Shown here: one piece after another, positions 17,425-25,857 of the stretch
How positions within the stretch are numbered: the first letter of the stretch is position 1
Layout of the letters: every line of letters starts with the position of its first letter
Assembly: GCA_019359375.1 (NCBI GenBank)
Contig: JAHHHL010000002.1
Span: 183,615-247,614, forward strand
DNA: 64,000 nucleotides
Source of the DNA: Lyngbya sp. HA4199-MV5
GTDB taxonomy: Bacteria > Cyanobacteriota > Cyanobacteriia > Leptolyngbyales > Leptolyngbyaceae
Direction of reading: 5' to 3'
Position numbers and translations under genes: made by a program
The notes under the pieces: generated by a model
What the model saw: only the letters and a program-made list of their open reading frames with translations
Told to the model about the DNA's origin: nothing
The model's database searches: none

Positions 17425-18357
17425 CTACTGCCCCGCATTCACCAGGCGGTTTTGCGCTCTGATACGCTCTTTAGTGATTTGCTTAATCAAACCCGGCGGC
17501 AATTGCTTTTGCTTGGTCAATGCTTTGTCAAAATACGCCAGACTACCGCGATTGTCACCCTGCCGCACAAGAATTTGAGCTTTGAGGTATAGGACATCAG
17601 GATTATTTGGAGTTGCCTTGAGCGCGCTGTCAACGGCTGCTAGAGCTTTAGCAGGTTGGTTCAAATCTCGATAGCCCAAGGCAAGACCGCGATACGCAAG
17701 ATAACGTGGACTCGCGTATTTATCCAACCGATTGATGGCATCAGTAGGGCTAGAAAAGGGCAGATTCAGGGAGACAAACAAATCAATATAGCCCCGCAGC
17801 AAGTTTAACTCGGGGTCGCTTGCATCCACTTTTTCAGCCTTATCCAGGTACTTAAAAGCTTGCTGAATTTCGTTCAGGGCTTGAGGCGTGCCCTTTACAG
17901 TGCCATCTTTGCTGAAAATATACGCGCTTTGCAAAAAGTGCCCGACTGCCTGATAAAGATTACCGCGCAGAGGGTCTTTCGCAACCAAAGAGTCAGCCGT
18001 TTGACGTGTTTCAGCCGCATTGGCTCTGAACTGGTCTAGCTGGGCAGCTTTTTGGCTGTCATCCCGTTCGCCTTGCCATTTGATATAGGACAGAGAAGCT
18101 CTTAGAGCATGAGTAAGCGGATCGCTGGGATCAGCTTGCTGAGCATATTTATCGGCTGTGATGTAGTCTCCTTGCTCAAAGAGGCTTTTAAACGCCGCCT
18201 CTGTGCGATCGCTAATAGGCTTGGCATTCGCCGTCCGAAACGGATCTTTTGCCAGGGAGGGACTTGCCCACAGGCTCAAGGAGACGATCGCGGCGCTGGC
18301 AAACTGCAAGCGACGGTTGAAGGTGGGTTTGAAACGAAGGGGCAACTGAGCAGGCAT
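17425..18357 (-). CDS. Exported TPR-family protein (Sll0314/Alr1548-like)
   Basis: From the ATG at 18357 the protein has about 310 residues. A signal peptide (basic FNRRLQ then FASAAIVSLSLWASPSLA) predicts cleavage after SLA, so the mature protein is probably periplasmic or thylakoid-lumenal. The mature part is helical with TPR-like units, the clearest being AYRGLALGYRDLNQPAKALAAVDSALKATPNNPDVLYLKAQILVRQGD. Function is unknown. The next upstream in-frame start is a TTG at 18375. Confidence 0.78.
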   Translation of the reverse strand: MPAQLPLRFKPTFNRRLQFASAAIVSLSLWASPSLAKDPFRTANAKPISDRTEAAFKSLFEQGDYITADKYAQQADPSDPLTHALRASLSYIKWQGERDDSQKAAQLDQFRANAAETRQTADSLVAKDPLRGNLYQAVGHFLQSAYIFSKDGTVKGTPQALNEIQQAFKYLDKAEKVDASDPELNLLRGYIDLFVSLNLPFSSPTDAINRLDKYASPRYLAYRGLALGYRDLNQPAKALAAVDSALKATPNNPDVLYLKAQILVRQGDNRGSLAYFDKALTKQKQLPPGLIKQITKERIRAQNRLVNAGQ

Positions 18358-18665
18358 AACGTTCCTGTTAATCAAGTGCTAGAAAAAATCCATTCAAGAA
18401 AGAAATGACGGCTGGGAAAGGAATCCCTTTGAGAAACCAATACTAACTTGGAACCAAGTTCGTTAGAGTGATAACGGCAACCCCGCACTGGAAAAATTCG
18501 CTGCTGCCTGGAAACACTGCTTGTGAAAAGCGTTCAACGACGCTGGTAGAGTGCTGTTCAGTCGGGTAAAGATCGTGACGCACGTTCTGGAGACAAGTTC
18601 CAGAGGCAGACTCCACTGATGCCCTGCCACGATCGATCGTTTCTTTTCTTCACCATCCAAACGGC

Positions 18666-19340
18666 ATGCTCCAGCTCAGAAACCTGTCCTACCATCCACC
18701 TGCAAGCCATACAGCGATTTTGAACGCCATCAATCTTCAGATTGCACCGCAGCAGTTGGGCTTGGTGATTGGTCCGAGTGGGTCAGGCAAAAGTACGCTC
18801 CTAGAAATCCTGGCAGGGCTAGCAGAGCGGACGAGTGGCGGCGTTTTTTGGCGCGAGCAAGAACTCATCCCGCTTCAGCTACAGCAACTCAGTGGTCTGG
18901 TGTTTCAGTTTCCCGAACGCCACTTTTGTGGCAACAGCATTTTAGAAGAACTGCGCTTAGGGCATCCAGAATTGACGAGCGATCGCATTGAGCAAGCCCT
19001 CACCGAAGTGGGTCTCACCCATCTCCCCCTTCACACCTCGCCCAATGCCCTCAGTGGTGGACAACAGCGCCGTCTTGCCTTTGCCGTCCAGTTGATTCGC
19101 CAGCCAAACATCCTTTTGCTGGATGAACCCACTGCTGGATTGGACTGGTCAATGCGGCAACAGTTAGTCGGCTTGCTGGCAAAGCTCAAGGCTCATTGGA
19201 GTTTGCTTGTCGTGTCTCACGATGCAGGAGAACTGGTAGACATTGCCGATCAGTGCTGGACGCTGAGCCACGGTGAGTTGACGGCTGTGCAACCAGAGGA
19301 GTTGAAGCAGCGTGCGAAAAGTTCACAGGTGGCGATTTAG
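18666..19340 (+). CDS. ABC transporter ATP-binding protein (ECF/CbiO-like)
   Basis: The 224-residue ATPase has Walker A GPSGSGKST, Q-loop region FQFPERHFCGNSILEEL typical of energy-coupling-factor ATPases, signature LSGGQQRRLAFA, Walker B NILLLDEPTAGLD and H-loop VVSHD. No permease or substrate-binding gene is adjacent, so the partner is encoded elsewhere. It ends just before the repeat-rich start of rsmG. Confidence 0.9.
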   Translation: MLQLRNLSYHPPASHTAILNAINLQIAPQQLGLVIGPSGSGKSTLLEILAGLAERTSGGVFWREQELIPLQLQQLSGLVFQFPERHFCGNSILEELRLGHPELTSDRIEQALTEVGLTHLPLHTSPNALSGGQQRRLAFAVQLIRQPNILLLDEPTAGLDWSMRQQLVGLLAKLKAHWSLLVVSHDAGELVDIADQCWTLSHGELTAVQPEELKQRAKSSQVAI

Positions 19341-19402
19341 GTAGGGAGTGGGGAGTAGGGGCATGAGGGAGCAAGGGGAGCAGGGGGAGCAGGGGGAGGC
19401 AG
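19341..19402. repeat. STRR block at the 5' side of rsmG
   Basis: GGGGAGT and GGGGGAGCA-like units (AGCAGGGGGAGCAGGGGGAG). They extend the open frame of rsmG upstream to a GTG at 19348, encoding REQGEQGEQGEAAS, which is probably not translated. Confidence 0.75.
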
Positions 19403-19467
19403 CATCGGGTGTTTCTCTGGAACGGGGTGCTAAATTTCAGTCTGTAGACCTCACATCTGTAGACCGC

Positions 19468-20328
19468 ATGGGGGATGCGCGATCGCCCCTTCTACTACGA
19501 ATGGAGGCACTGTGGCAGTCAACGCTGCATTGGCAACCCGATGAGCGGCAACAAACGCAACTCCAACAGCTTTATGCCTTTACGCTGGCAGGCAATCGGC
19601 AGTTCAACCTGACGCGCATCACGGAGCCAGAGGAGTTTTGGGAGAAGCATTTGTGGGATTCGTTGCGGGGGGTGAGGCGATTTTTGGAGGCAGGAGGCAG
19701 ACTTCGGCGTGAGCGCTCAGTCGAACGAGGGCAGAAGGCAGAGGGAGCAGAGGAAGCAGGGGAAGCAGACAAAACTCAAAACTCTTCTTACTCCTCTCTC
19801 CTCTCTCCTCTCTCCTCTCTCAAGATCATCGACATTGGCACAGGCGCAGGGTTTCCCGGTTTGCCAGTGGCGATCGCGCAACCCAACTGGTCGATCACGC
19901 TATTGGATGCCACGCGCAAGAAAATCACCTTTATCGATCAGGTGCTCATCCAATTAGGACTTGCGAATGCCACAACGCTAGTGGAGCGAGTCGAGCAGGT
20001 GGGGCAACAAAAACACCAGCGGGAAACCTATGATTTAGCACTCATTCGAGCCGTAGCCGCTGCACCTGTTTGCGCTGAATATGCACTCCCCTTATTGAAA
20101 ATTGGTGGTTCAGCCGTGCTCTATCGGGGACAGTGGACAGACGCAGAAACCGCTGCTCTGGAGTCTGCGATCGCAGCTTTGGGTGGCAAAATCGACGCGA
20201 TCGAAGCCTTTACGACTCCACTGACGCAAGGCGATCGACACTGCATCTATGTGAAAAAGATTGCACCGACACCGAATGAATTTCCACGGGCGATCGGCAT
20301 TCCAGCCCAAAAACCGCTTGGGTCATAA
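19468..20328 (+). CDS. rsmG: 16S rRNA (guanine527-N7)-methyltransferase RsmG with internal repeat insertion
   Basis: RsmG methylates G527 of 16S rRNA using SAM. The SAM-binding motif DIGTGAGFPGLPVAI, the AALIRAVA-like segment (YDLALIRAVAAAP) and the domain preceding motif I (FNLTRITEPEEFWEKHLWDSL) identify it. Candidate starts are the ATG at 19468 and at 19501; upstream codons are repeat-derived. About 44 residues (DNA about 19690-19822) between LWDSLRGVRRFLEA and KIIDIGTG have no counterpart in the family and come from STRR sequence (KAEGAEEAGEADKTQN, SSLLSPLSS). The insert sits in the loop before motif I. The final 12 codons and some bases after the stop recur downstream at 20963-21015. Confidence 0.9.
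   Translation: MGDARSPLLLRMEALWQSTLHWQPDERQQTQLQQLYAFTLAGNRQFNLTRITEPEEFWEKHLWDSLRGVRRFLEAGGRLRRERSVERGQKAEGAEEAGEADKTQNSSYSSLLSPLSSLKIIDIGTGAGFPGLPVAIAQPNWSITLLDATRKKITFIDQVLIQLGLANATTLVERVEQVGQQKHQRETYDLALIRAVAAAPVCAEYALPLLKIGGSAVLYRGQWTDAETAALESAIAALGGKIDAIEAFTTPLTQGDRHCIYVKKIAPTPNEFPRAIGIPAQKPLGS
19690..19822. repeat. STRR block inside rsmG
   Basis: GGCAGAG/GGAAGCA-type and CTCCTCTCT-type arrays read in frame. Confidence 0.8.
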
Positions 20329-20341
20329 GATGTACTGAGGG
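20290..20341 (+). repeat. Direct repeat, left copy, at the 3' end of rsmG
   Basis: A 52-bp sequence beginning GCGATCGGCATTCCAGCCC and ending TACTGAGGG, spanning the rsmG stop codon. It recurs at 20963-21015 with one substitution and one single-base insertion. The two copies bracket the DUF4258/YgiT pair. Confidence 0.9.
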
Positions 20342-20414
20342 CGCATAAGCGTCAGTAAATATGACGTGCTTTCTTAATCCTTTTCGTCTTAATCCAATTT
20401 CACCGTAGATTTCT

Positions 20415-20711
20415 GTGCCGCGTAACGATATTGACCGCATCAGGGAGAAAATTAGGCTTCGTCGGTACGATATGTCAGCCCACTCAATGGAAGAAATGGC
20501 TGAGGACATGCTGACTATACTGGACGTAGAAGCAGCTATCCTGAGCGGTCAAGTTATTCGGGTTGAAAAAGATGATCCTAGAGGAACTAGATATGTGGTT
20601 GTGGGAACAGCGATCGATCAACAAACACCTGTTGGCATCGTTGGACGGTTTACTAGCAACGGGCGTTACCTAATAATCACGGTTTATGAAGTCACTGAGC
20701 TTGAGATCTAA
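20415..20711 (+). CDS. DUF4258 protein, toxin-like partner
   Basis: This 98-residue protein starts at GTG 20415. The core, with H-S-M-E-E-M at the start of a helix, DVEAAILSGQVIRVE, and the beta strands TRYVVVGTA and YLIITVYEV, fits DUF4258, a small RelE/BrnT-like fold often paired with an antitoxin. It is three bases upstream of a YgiT-type zinc-finger gene, the usual arrangement for this pair, so a toxin-antitoxin role is inferred. The target is unknown. Confidence 0.78.
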   Translation: MPRNDIDRIREKIRLRRYDMSAHSMEEMAEDMLTILDVEAAILSGQVIRVEKDDPRGTRYVVVGTAIDQQTPVGIVGRFTSNGRYLIITVYEVTELEI

Positions 20712-20714
20712 CCT

Positions 20715-20957
20715 ATGTATGGCTACAGATGTGAGTACTGCGAAGGAACCGTTCAACCCCGCACGGTTAAGCGTGAAGCATTCAAACACAAGAATGGATT
20801 CGTTATTCTTGAGGACGTGACGATCGGTGTCTGCGATACCTGTGGCAATCGGTACTACTCGGCTGACATTCTTCATGCCGTTCATGCGATCGCCACTGGC
20901 GCAAAAGCACCTGAACGAACCGAAGCAATTCCTGTTGCTCATTTAGAATCGGCATAG
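20715..20957 (+). CDS. YgiT-type zinc finger protein, MqsA-like antitoxin
   Basis: The 80-residue protein has two CxxC pairs, CEYC near residue 6 and CDTC near residue 40, forming the YgiT/MqsA N-terminal zinc finger. The helix-turn-helix domain of full MqsA is absent, as in the short YgiT family. It probably neutralises the DUF4258 partner encoded immediately upstream. Confidence 0.85.
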   Translation: MYGYRCEYCEGTVQPRTVKREAFKHKNGFVILEDVTIGVCDTCGNRYYSADILHAVHAIATGAKAPERTEAIPVAHLESA

Positions 20958-20962
20958 ATGGC

Positions 20963-21015
20963 GCGATCGGCATTCCAGCCCAAAAACCGCTTGGGTCGTA
21001 AGATGCTACTGAGGG
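20963..21015 (+). repeat. Direct repeat, right copy, after the YgiT gene
   Basis: Second copy of the rsmG 3'-end sequence, starting 6 bases after the YgiT stop. The spacing between copies is 673 bp. Confidence 0.9.
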
Positions 21016-21324
21016 TGAAGGTGTTTACCTTAAAGGGCGCTTAGCAGGTCAGCAAACTGGAATTTGTCATGCGCTTTGACTCTGGCTACTGAATCGAGCT
21101 GCCTTCCTGGCTTATTGACTAACAACTAACAACTAATCGCTAACAACTCTCAATGTCTTCCACCAAGGCAGCGGGAGACAGGCGATCGCTCTGATTACAC
21201 GTCCCCTGTGGCTGCTCCTCTGGCTGCTGGCAACTAATCGAGGGTGTGCTGCACTTTCTTGGGGCATGAGTAATACGATGAAGTAGACACGTTATGCCCT
21301 GTTTACAGCCCACACCCACTGCCC
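21016..21324. other. Intergenic region, short repeat only
   Basis: It contains a short AACTAAC-type heptamer run at about 21117-21150. Nothing else is identifiable; the promoter of the ppk operon presumably lies here. Confidence 0.5.
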
Positions 21325-21564
21325 ATGAATCGCCCCTCGCCTCAAGACAGACCGAGTGAACGCCTTGCCCGTTACATTGAGCAAACCGACGGCATCACCA
21401 AACCCTGGCTGCTTGTTCAACTGCGGCTGCAAAAGTTGAAAGACGATCGCGACCAGCTTTCCGCAACAGAGTATGCTCAAGCCGTGGCGGATATTCATCA
21501 GGATTTGATGCAACTTGGGGAATGGTGGATTGGACGAGAAGATGAGGCATTTGGCGAACGATGA
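21325..21564 (+). CDS. Small conserved hypothetical upstream of ppk1
   Basis: This 79-residue soluble, helical protein (RLARYIEQTDGITKPWLLVQLRLQKLKDDRDQL) is not a family I can name. Its stop overlaps the ppk1 start by 4 bp (ATGA), so the two are translationally coupled, and a role connected with polyphosphate kinase is conceivable but unproven. Confidence 0.72.
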   Translation: MNRPSPQDRPSERLARYIEQTDGITKPWLLVQLRLQKLKDDRDQLSATEYAQAVADIHQDLMQLGEWWIGREDEAFGER

Positions 21565-23720
21565 CAAGGCGTAGAAAAGTGGTTGCAGACAAACAGCCCC
21601 CAACCGACATCAACCTCAGCGATCCTCAGTATTACTTCAACCGCGAAATTAGCTGGCTAGAGTTCAACAATCGGGTGTTGCACGAAGCCTTTGACCCGCG
21701 CACGCCTTTGCTAGAGCGGCTAAAATTCATGGCGATTTTCAGCTCTAATCTGGACGAGTACTTTATGGTGCGGGTAGCTGCGCTAAAAGAGCAAGTGAAC
21801 GCCAAAGTCACCCGCAAATCAGCCGATGGACTCACAGCGCAGGAACAGTTGGCTTTAATCAGCCAGCGCTTACATCCCCTGGTGATGCAGCAGCATCGGC
21901 ACTTTGAGCATGCACTGCGTCCCCAACTGGCAACCAAAGGGGTTTATCTCGTCGATTACATTGATCTCAACCAGGAGCAACGCACCTATTTACAAACGTA
22001 TTTTGAAGAGCAAATCTTTCCTGTACTGACCCCGCTGGCGATCGACCCTGGGCACCCGTTTCCCTACATCTCAAACCTCAGCCTCAACCTGGCAGTCGTG
22101 ATTAAAGATCCAGAGAAGGGAGAAGAACTCTTTGCCAGAGTGAAAGTCCCCAAAATTCTGCCGCGCTTTTTGCCCTTGCCAGAAGATTTACGACGACAGC
22201 AAAAGGACGTGCCCGCCATCTGGACAGCCGTACCGTTAGAGCAGGTGATTGCACACAATTTAGAAAGCCTGTTTCCGGGCATGAATATTCAGGAATACTA
22301 TCCCTTTCGCATTACCCGTGATGGTGATCTAGAAGTTGCCGAAGACGAAGCCGATGATTTGCTGCTGGCGATCGAGCAAGAACTTCGCAAACGACGCTTT
22401 GGCGGGTCGATCGTGCGGCTAGAAGTCCACGCTTCGATGCCTGACTTGGTGCGCGATACCCTACGCCAGGAAATGGATCTCGCGGAGATTGATGTTTACG
22501 AGGTTGAAGGGTTGCTGTGTCTGAGCGATCTGTTTGCGTTAACTGGTTTGCTGTTACCAGAGTTGAAAGATCCCGTCTGGCGATCGACCCTGCCCAACCG
22601 CTTAAGACGGGGGTTGGAGGTCGATCGAAGTTCGCTCGATCTAGAAGACGATCTGTTTGCCGTCATCCGCAAGCAAGACCTGATGGTGCATCATCCCTAC
22701 AACTCGTTCACCAACACGGTACAGCGATTTATCACCCAGGCGGCTCATGACCCCGATGTTCTAGCCATCAAAACCACACTATATCGCACCTCTGGCGATT
22801 CGCCGATCGTCGATGCCCTCATTGCAGCGGCAGAAAACGGCAAGCAAGTCTCCGTCCTGGTGGAACTCAAAGCTCGTTTTGATGAAGAAAACAACATTAA
22901 CTGGGCGCGCAAGCTGGAAAACGTCGGCGTACATGTGGTTTATGGGCTGGTGGGACTCAAAACCCATACCAAAGTCATGCTGATTGTGCGACGAGAAGAA
23001 GGACGCATTCGGCGCTATGTCCACATTGGCACGGGCAACTACAACCCCAAGACTGCTCGTTTGTATACCGATATCGGCTTACTGAGCTGTCGGGATGATT
23101 TAGGAGCCGATCTCACCGATCTGTTCAACTATCTAACGGGCTACTCTCGGCAACAGACCTATCGCAAACTGCTGGTGGCTCCGGTAAATTTGCGCGATCG
23201 CATGCGATCGCTCATCCGCCGCGAAAGCGAACATGTCCACAACGGACATCACGCCCGCATCGTCGCCAAAATGAACGCGCTGGTAGACCCAGAGATGATT
23301 CGGACGCTATACGAAGCCTCTCAAGCAGGCGTGCAAATCGACCTGATCGTGCGCGGGATGTGCTGCTTACGTCCTCAGGTACCCGGCATCAGTGAGAATA
23401 TTCGCGTGATCAGCATTGTCGGACGCTTCCTGGAGCACTCTCGGATCTTCTACTTTCACAATCAGGGGCAGGAAGAAGTCTTCATTGGCAGCGCCGATTG
23501 GATGACTCGCAACCTCGATCGGCGTGTGGAAGCCGTCGTCCCCATTGACGAACCAACCGTCGCTAAAGATCTACAAGAAATTTTGGGCATCCTCCTTGCC
23601 GATAACCGTCAGGCATGGGAACTACAACCCGATGGACGCTACGTTCAACGCTGTCCCCCAGCAGGCGTTCCCGAACAAAGCTCTCAACGTATATTGATGG
23701 AACTGGCGCAACAGCAATGA
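21561..23720 (+). CDS. ppk1: Polyphosphate kinase 1
   Basis: The 719-residue enzyme reversibly transfers the gamma phosphate of ATP to polyphosphate. The N-terminal domain starts YYFNREISWLEFNNRVLHEA. Catalytic histidine segments are YVHIGTGNYNPKTARLYTD, holding the autophosphorylated His, and FLEHSRIFYFHNQG. The domain VFIGSADWMTRNLDRRVEAVVP closes the PLD-like fold. Length and motifs are complete. Confidence 0.96.
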   Translation: MTRRRKVVADKQPPTDINLSDPQYYFNREISWLEFNNRVLHEAFDPRTPLLERLKFMAIFSSNLDEYFMVRVAALKEQVNAKVTRKSADGLTAQEQLALISQRLHPLVMQQHRHFEHALRPQLATKGVYLVDYIDLNQEQRTYLQTYFEEQIFPVLTPLAIDPGHPFPYISNLSLNLAVVIKDPEKGEELFARVKVPKILPRFLPLPEDLRRQQKDVPAIWTAVPLEQVIAHNLESLFPGMNIQEYYPFRITRDGDLEVAEDEADDLLLAIEQELRKRRFGGSIVRLEVHASMPDLVRDTLRQEMDLAEIDVYEVEGLLCLSDLFALTGLLLPELKDPVWRSTLPNRLRRGLEVDRSSLDLEDDLFAVIRKQDLMVHHPYNSFTNTVQRFITQAAHDPDVLAIKTTLYRTSGDSPIVDALIAAAENGKQVSVLVELKARFDEENNINWARKLENVGVHVVYGLVGLKTHTKVMLIVRREEGRIRRYVHIGTGNYNPKTARLYTDIGLLSCRDDLGADLTDLFNYLTGYSRQQTYRKLLVAPVNLRDRMRSLIRRESEHVHNGHHARIVAKMNALVDPEMIRTLYEASQAGVQIDLIVRGMCCLRPQVPGISENIRVISIVGRFLEHSRIFYFHNQGQEEVFIGSADWMTRNLDRRVEAVVPIDEPTVAKDLQEILGILLADNRQAWELQPDGRYVQRCPPAGVPEQSSQRILMELAQQQ

Positions 23721-23740
23721 GGTGAGGAGTGAGGAGTTTG

Positions 23741-23926
23741 TTAAGGCTCTGGTATTGATAAGCCTTTACAGATTTTACGCGCTAGCAAATTTTTAACTTC
23801 TGTATGGCGTGGAATTGCTTCAACAGCGCCCGTTTGCGGGTTCATCCAGAGAGAGTGGGATGCCCCTTCTCGCTTGAGAATGCACCCATATCGCCGCAGA
23901 TGCTTGAGCAAATCACCACGCTTCAT
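23741..23926 (-). CDS. hicA: HicA-type mRNA interferase toxin
   Basis: This 61-residue HicA protein has the double-stranded-RNA-binding-like fold and the catalytic histidine in GASHSLW. HicA toxins cleave mRNA independently of ribosomes. It lies 9 bp downstream of its HicB antitoxin. Confidence 0.86.
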   Translation of the reverse strand: MKRGDLLKHLRRYGCILKREGASHSLWMNPQTGAVEAIPRHTEVKNLLARKICKGLSIPEP

Positions 23927-23935
23927 CCGATCGAT

Positions 23936-24154
23936 TTATCCAACCGAAACGATCTGATGGATGGCATCTTCTGGAATACCTCGTAATGCATCCTCACGAC
24001 GATCGTCAAGAATGAGCGCAATTGCCGCCGCTAGATCGTCACGACATGCCTCGATCGTTTCACCTTGCCCATTAGCACCGACAATTTCAGGACAGTACGC
24101 GAAATACCCACCTTCTGCGGCTGCCTCTATAATCGCGATGAACTCGTTGTGCAT
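23936..24154 (-). CDS. hicB: HicB-family antitoxin
   Basis: This 72-residue short HicB has the partial RNase H-like fold (FIAIIEAAAEGGYFAYCPEIVGANGQGETIEACRDDLAAAI) without a C-terminal DNA-binding domain. It is the first gene of the hicBA pair and should bind and block the toxin encoded just downstream. Confidence 0.88.
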   Translation of the reverse strand: MHNEFIAIIEAAAEGGYFAYCPEIVGANGQGETIEACRDDLAAAIALILDDRREDALRGIPEDAIHQIVSVG

Positions 24155-24203
24155 AGCCGTCCCGATATCACTTCAGTAAGCTTCAATTCTATGGTAAACC
24201 ACC

Positions 24204-24293
24204 TGTAGGTTGAGTCTAACGTAGCTTGCTTCCCGTAGGGTAACCCAACAAAACCAAGTGTCTGTTGGGTTTTCATGCTTCAACCCAGCCTAC
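24204..24293. repeat. Palindromic repeat, GTAGGTTGGGTT family, copy 2
   Basis: Begins GTAGGTTGAGTC and ends CAACCCAGCCTAC, with internal TAGCTTGCTTCCCGTAGGGT and TTGGGTTTT. It lies between hicBA and the 24319 gene, whose promoter probably overlaps it. Confidence 0.65.
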
Positions 24294-24318
24294 AATTTTG
24301 AAGCGATTAAAGGTCAAC

Positions 24319-24612
24319 ATGGAGAGCCACAAAGACAGAATTGAGCGTTACCTCGGTGATGTAACAGCCAGTTGGTTTGGGGACAATGATATGCCAGCCG
24401 ATGAGCTTTCAGAATACGACAGCTACATCGAAAATATGAAGATGCATGCCGAGAGGTTTGGTAACTTGGATGCTTTGAAGCAATTCTTTGAACACCTTCT
24501 GGCGCACCCAGAGATTAATACAGAAGCTTTGACGAGCAGTCAATTCGCCTGGGATGACGAACAAGTGCGAGAAATTATTGCTTACGCTCATCAAAAAATT
24601 TGGACAAATTAG
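24319..24612 (+). CDS. Hypothetical protein, 97 residues
   Basis: I chose the ATG at 24319 because the open frame upstream (to 24265) is repeat DNA. The product is acidic and helical (MESHKDRIERYLGDVTASWFGDNDMPADELSEY). No family is recognised, and it is not clearly linked to its neighbours. Confidence 0.55.
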   Translation: MESHKDRIERYLGDVTASWFGDNDMPADELSEYDSYIENMKMHAERFGNLDALKQFFEHLLAHPEINTEALTSSQFAWDDEQVREIIAYAHQKIWTN

Positions 24613-24706
24613 AAAGGCTATCTTACCTGCTAACCCATCTCATGAAGAAGTAAGGATAAGGGGTAAAAGCCGACTCCTGACTTTTGCCTCCTGTCTTCTA
24701 AACGGA

Positions 24707-24848
24707 TGTCTGAAAAGCCTCAAACCAGTTAGCAACGGATAAACAACGGATGAAACAGATGGTAGATTTTGGCTTAAAGTTGTGAGCGATTCGTTTCATC
24801 TGCGTTTCAATCCGCTGCTGATCATACGTCTCAGACAGCCTCTAAAAA
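24707..24848 (-). mobile_element. MITE-like repeat family B, copy 1 (about 142 bp)
   Basis: Read on the minus strand it begins TTTTAGAGGCTGTCTGAGA and ends GCTTTTCAGACA. The terminal word TGTCTGA is inverted at the two ends. It is similar along its length to 59898-60038, including AGCGGAT, GCAGATGAAACG and ATCCGTTGC. Confidence 0.6.
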
Positions 24849-24892
24849 CCAGCAACTAAAAACTAATAATGCCCTTGTCATCTGCCTCCTGC

Positions 24893-25480
24893 CTAAATCT
24901 CATAGTGCCACAGCTCATCTTCCTTCAGCACAATGCGGCGCAGGGGCAAGCGATGGATTAAGCCCTGTTGCTCAAACTGGCTGAGGGTACGGGTAATCGT
25001 CACACGAGTCGTTCCCAACATTTCGGCAATGTCTTGATGGGTCAGACGCAGATCGATCAGGTGTCCCGTTTCCACTTCACGACCAAACTTCTTCGCCAGC
25101 CAGCCTAGAAGCTTAATCACCATTGCATCAATCTTGCGATAGCTGCGAATGAGCGAAAATTCTTCGGCTTGCTGCATGTGGCGAAGTAGGGCTTCTGTTT
25201 CTTGGTGCAAAAGACTAATCGGCAGCAAAGAAACCTCTACCTTCGTCAGGCACTCAAGCTGGTAGGGTTCTACCTTTGAGAGGGCTTTGCCCACAATATC
25301 GCCAGGACCCCACAGCCCAGTAGCGGCGATCGTATCGTCTTCTAGCCACGTAATCGTCCGCACCACCCCAGTTTCAATCTTCCACAGACTGTTTTGTCTC
25401 AGTGGTAAGAGCGATCGTGGAGAAAATTGCTGCGTTACCACATCAGACGACTGAATGGGATAGAGAGAGGAGAGTGACAT
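24893..25480 (-). CDS. Crp/Fnr-family transcriptional regulator
   Basis: The 195-residue regulator has a shortened N-terminal cyclic-nucleotide-binding-like domain (SLWKIETGVVRTITWLEDDT, GLWGPGDIVG) and a C-terminal Crp winged helix-turn-helix (LRLTHQDIAEMLGTTRVTITRTLSQFEQQGLI). The effector is not evident; the conserved Arg of cAMP binders is not seen. It is divergent from cysK across a 377-bp spacer, so regulation of cysK is possible. It may equally control distant genes. Confidence 0.88.
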   Translation of the reverse strand: MSLSSLYPIQSSDVVTQQFSPRSLLPLRQNSLWKIETGVVRTITWLEDDTIAATGLWGPGDIVGKALSKVEPYQLECLTKVEVSLLPISLLHQETEALLRHMQQAEEFSLIRSYRKIDAMVIKLLGWLAKKFGREVETGHLIDLRLTHQDIAEMLGTTRVTITRTLSQFEQQGLIHRLPLRRIVLKEDELWHYEI

Positions 25481-25857
25481 ACGAGAAAAATACAGTATCT
25501 CGATAGATTAATCGTACTTTTGGCAAATGTCAACGGCTACAAGGAACGTGAGCGCCCTGTTGCTCTACCATGCACGTCAAGCGATCGAGATGAAACGCTC
25601 TGCCTTGCCTCTTAAAGCAGTACCATCGCAAAACTTAGTCAAGAGACCGTGTTTTTTTTGCGCGACCCGGCATGTCATCAAGACACGACCTTAGCTACGT
25701 ATCCTACACAAAGTACAGTAAACTTATAGAATAACCGATGTATGTCAGATAGACCTTAATCTTAAGTGGTCGTCATGAAGGGCTCTTGAACCGCTCTTTA
25801 AAGGGCTGAGTATGCCAATTATCTGATGTACGATCTCTAGCTTCTAAGGATTGCCCC
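25481..25857. promoter_or_regulatory. Divergent spacer between the Crp/Fnr gene and cysK
   Basis: A 377-bp AT-rich spacer that must hold both promoters. I could not identify a confident operator. GTACAGTAAACTTATAGAAT at about 25714-25733 is a possible promoter-like segment for cysK. Confidence 0.35.

Noticed and set aside
19348..19467. GTG at 19348 as the start of rsmG
   Set aside because: The added 40 residues are encoded by repeats and are not RsmG-like; the ATG at 19468 or 19501 is more plausible.
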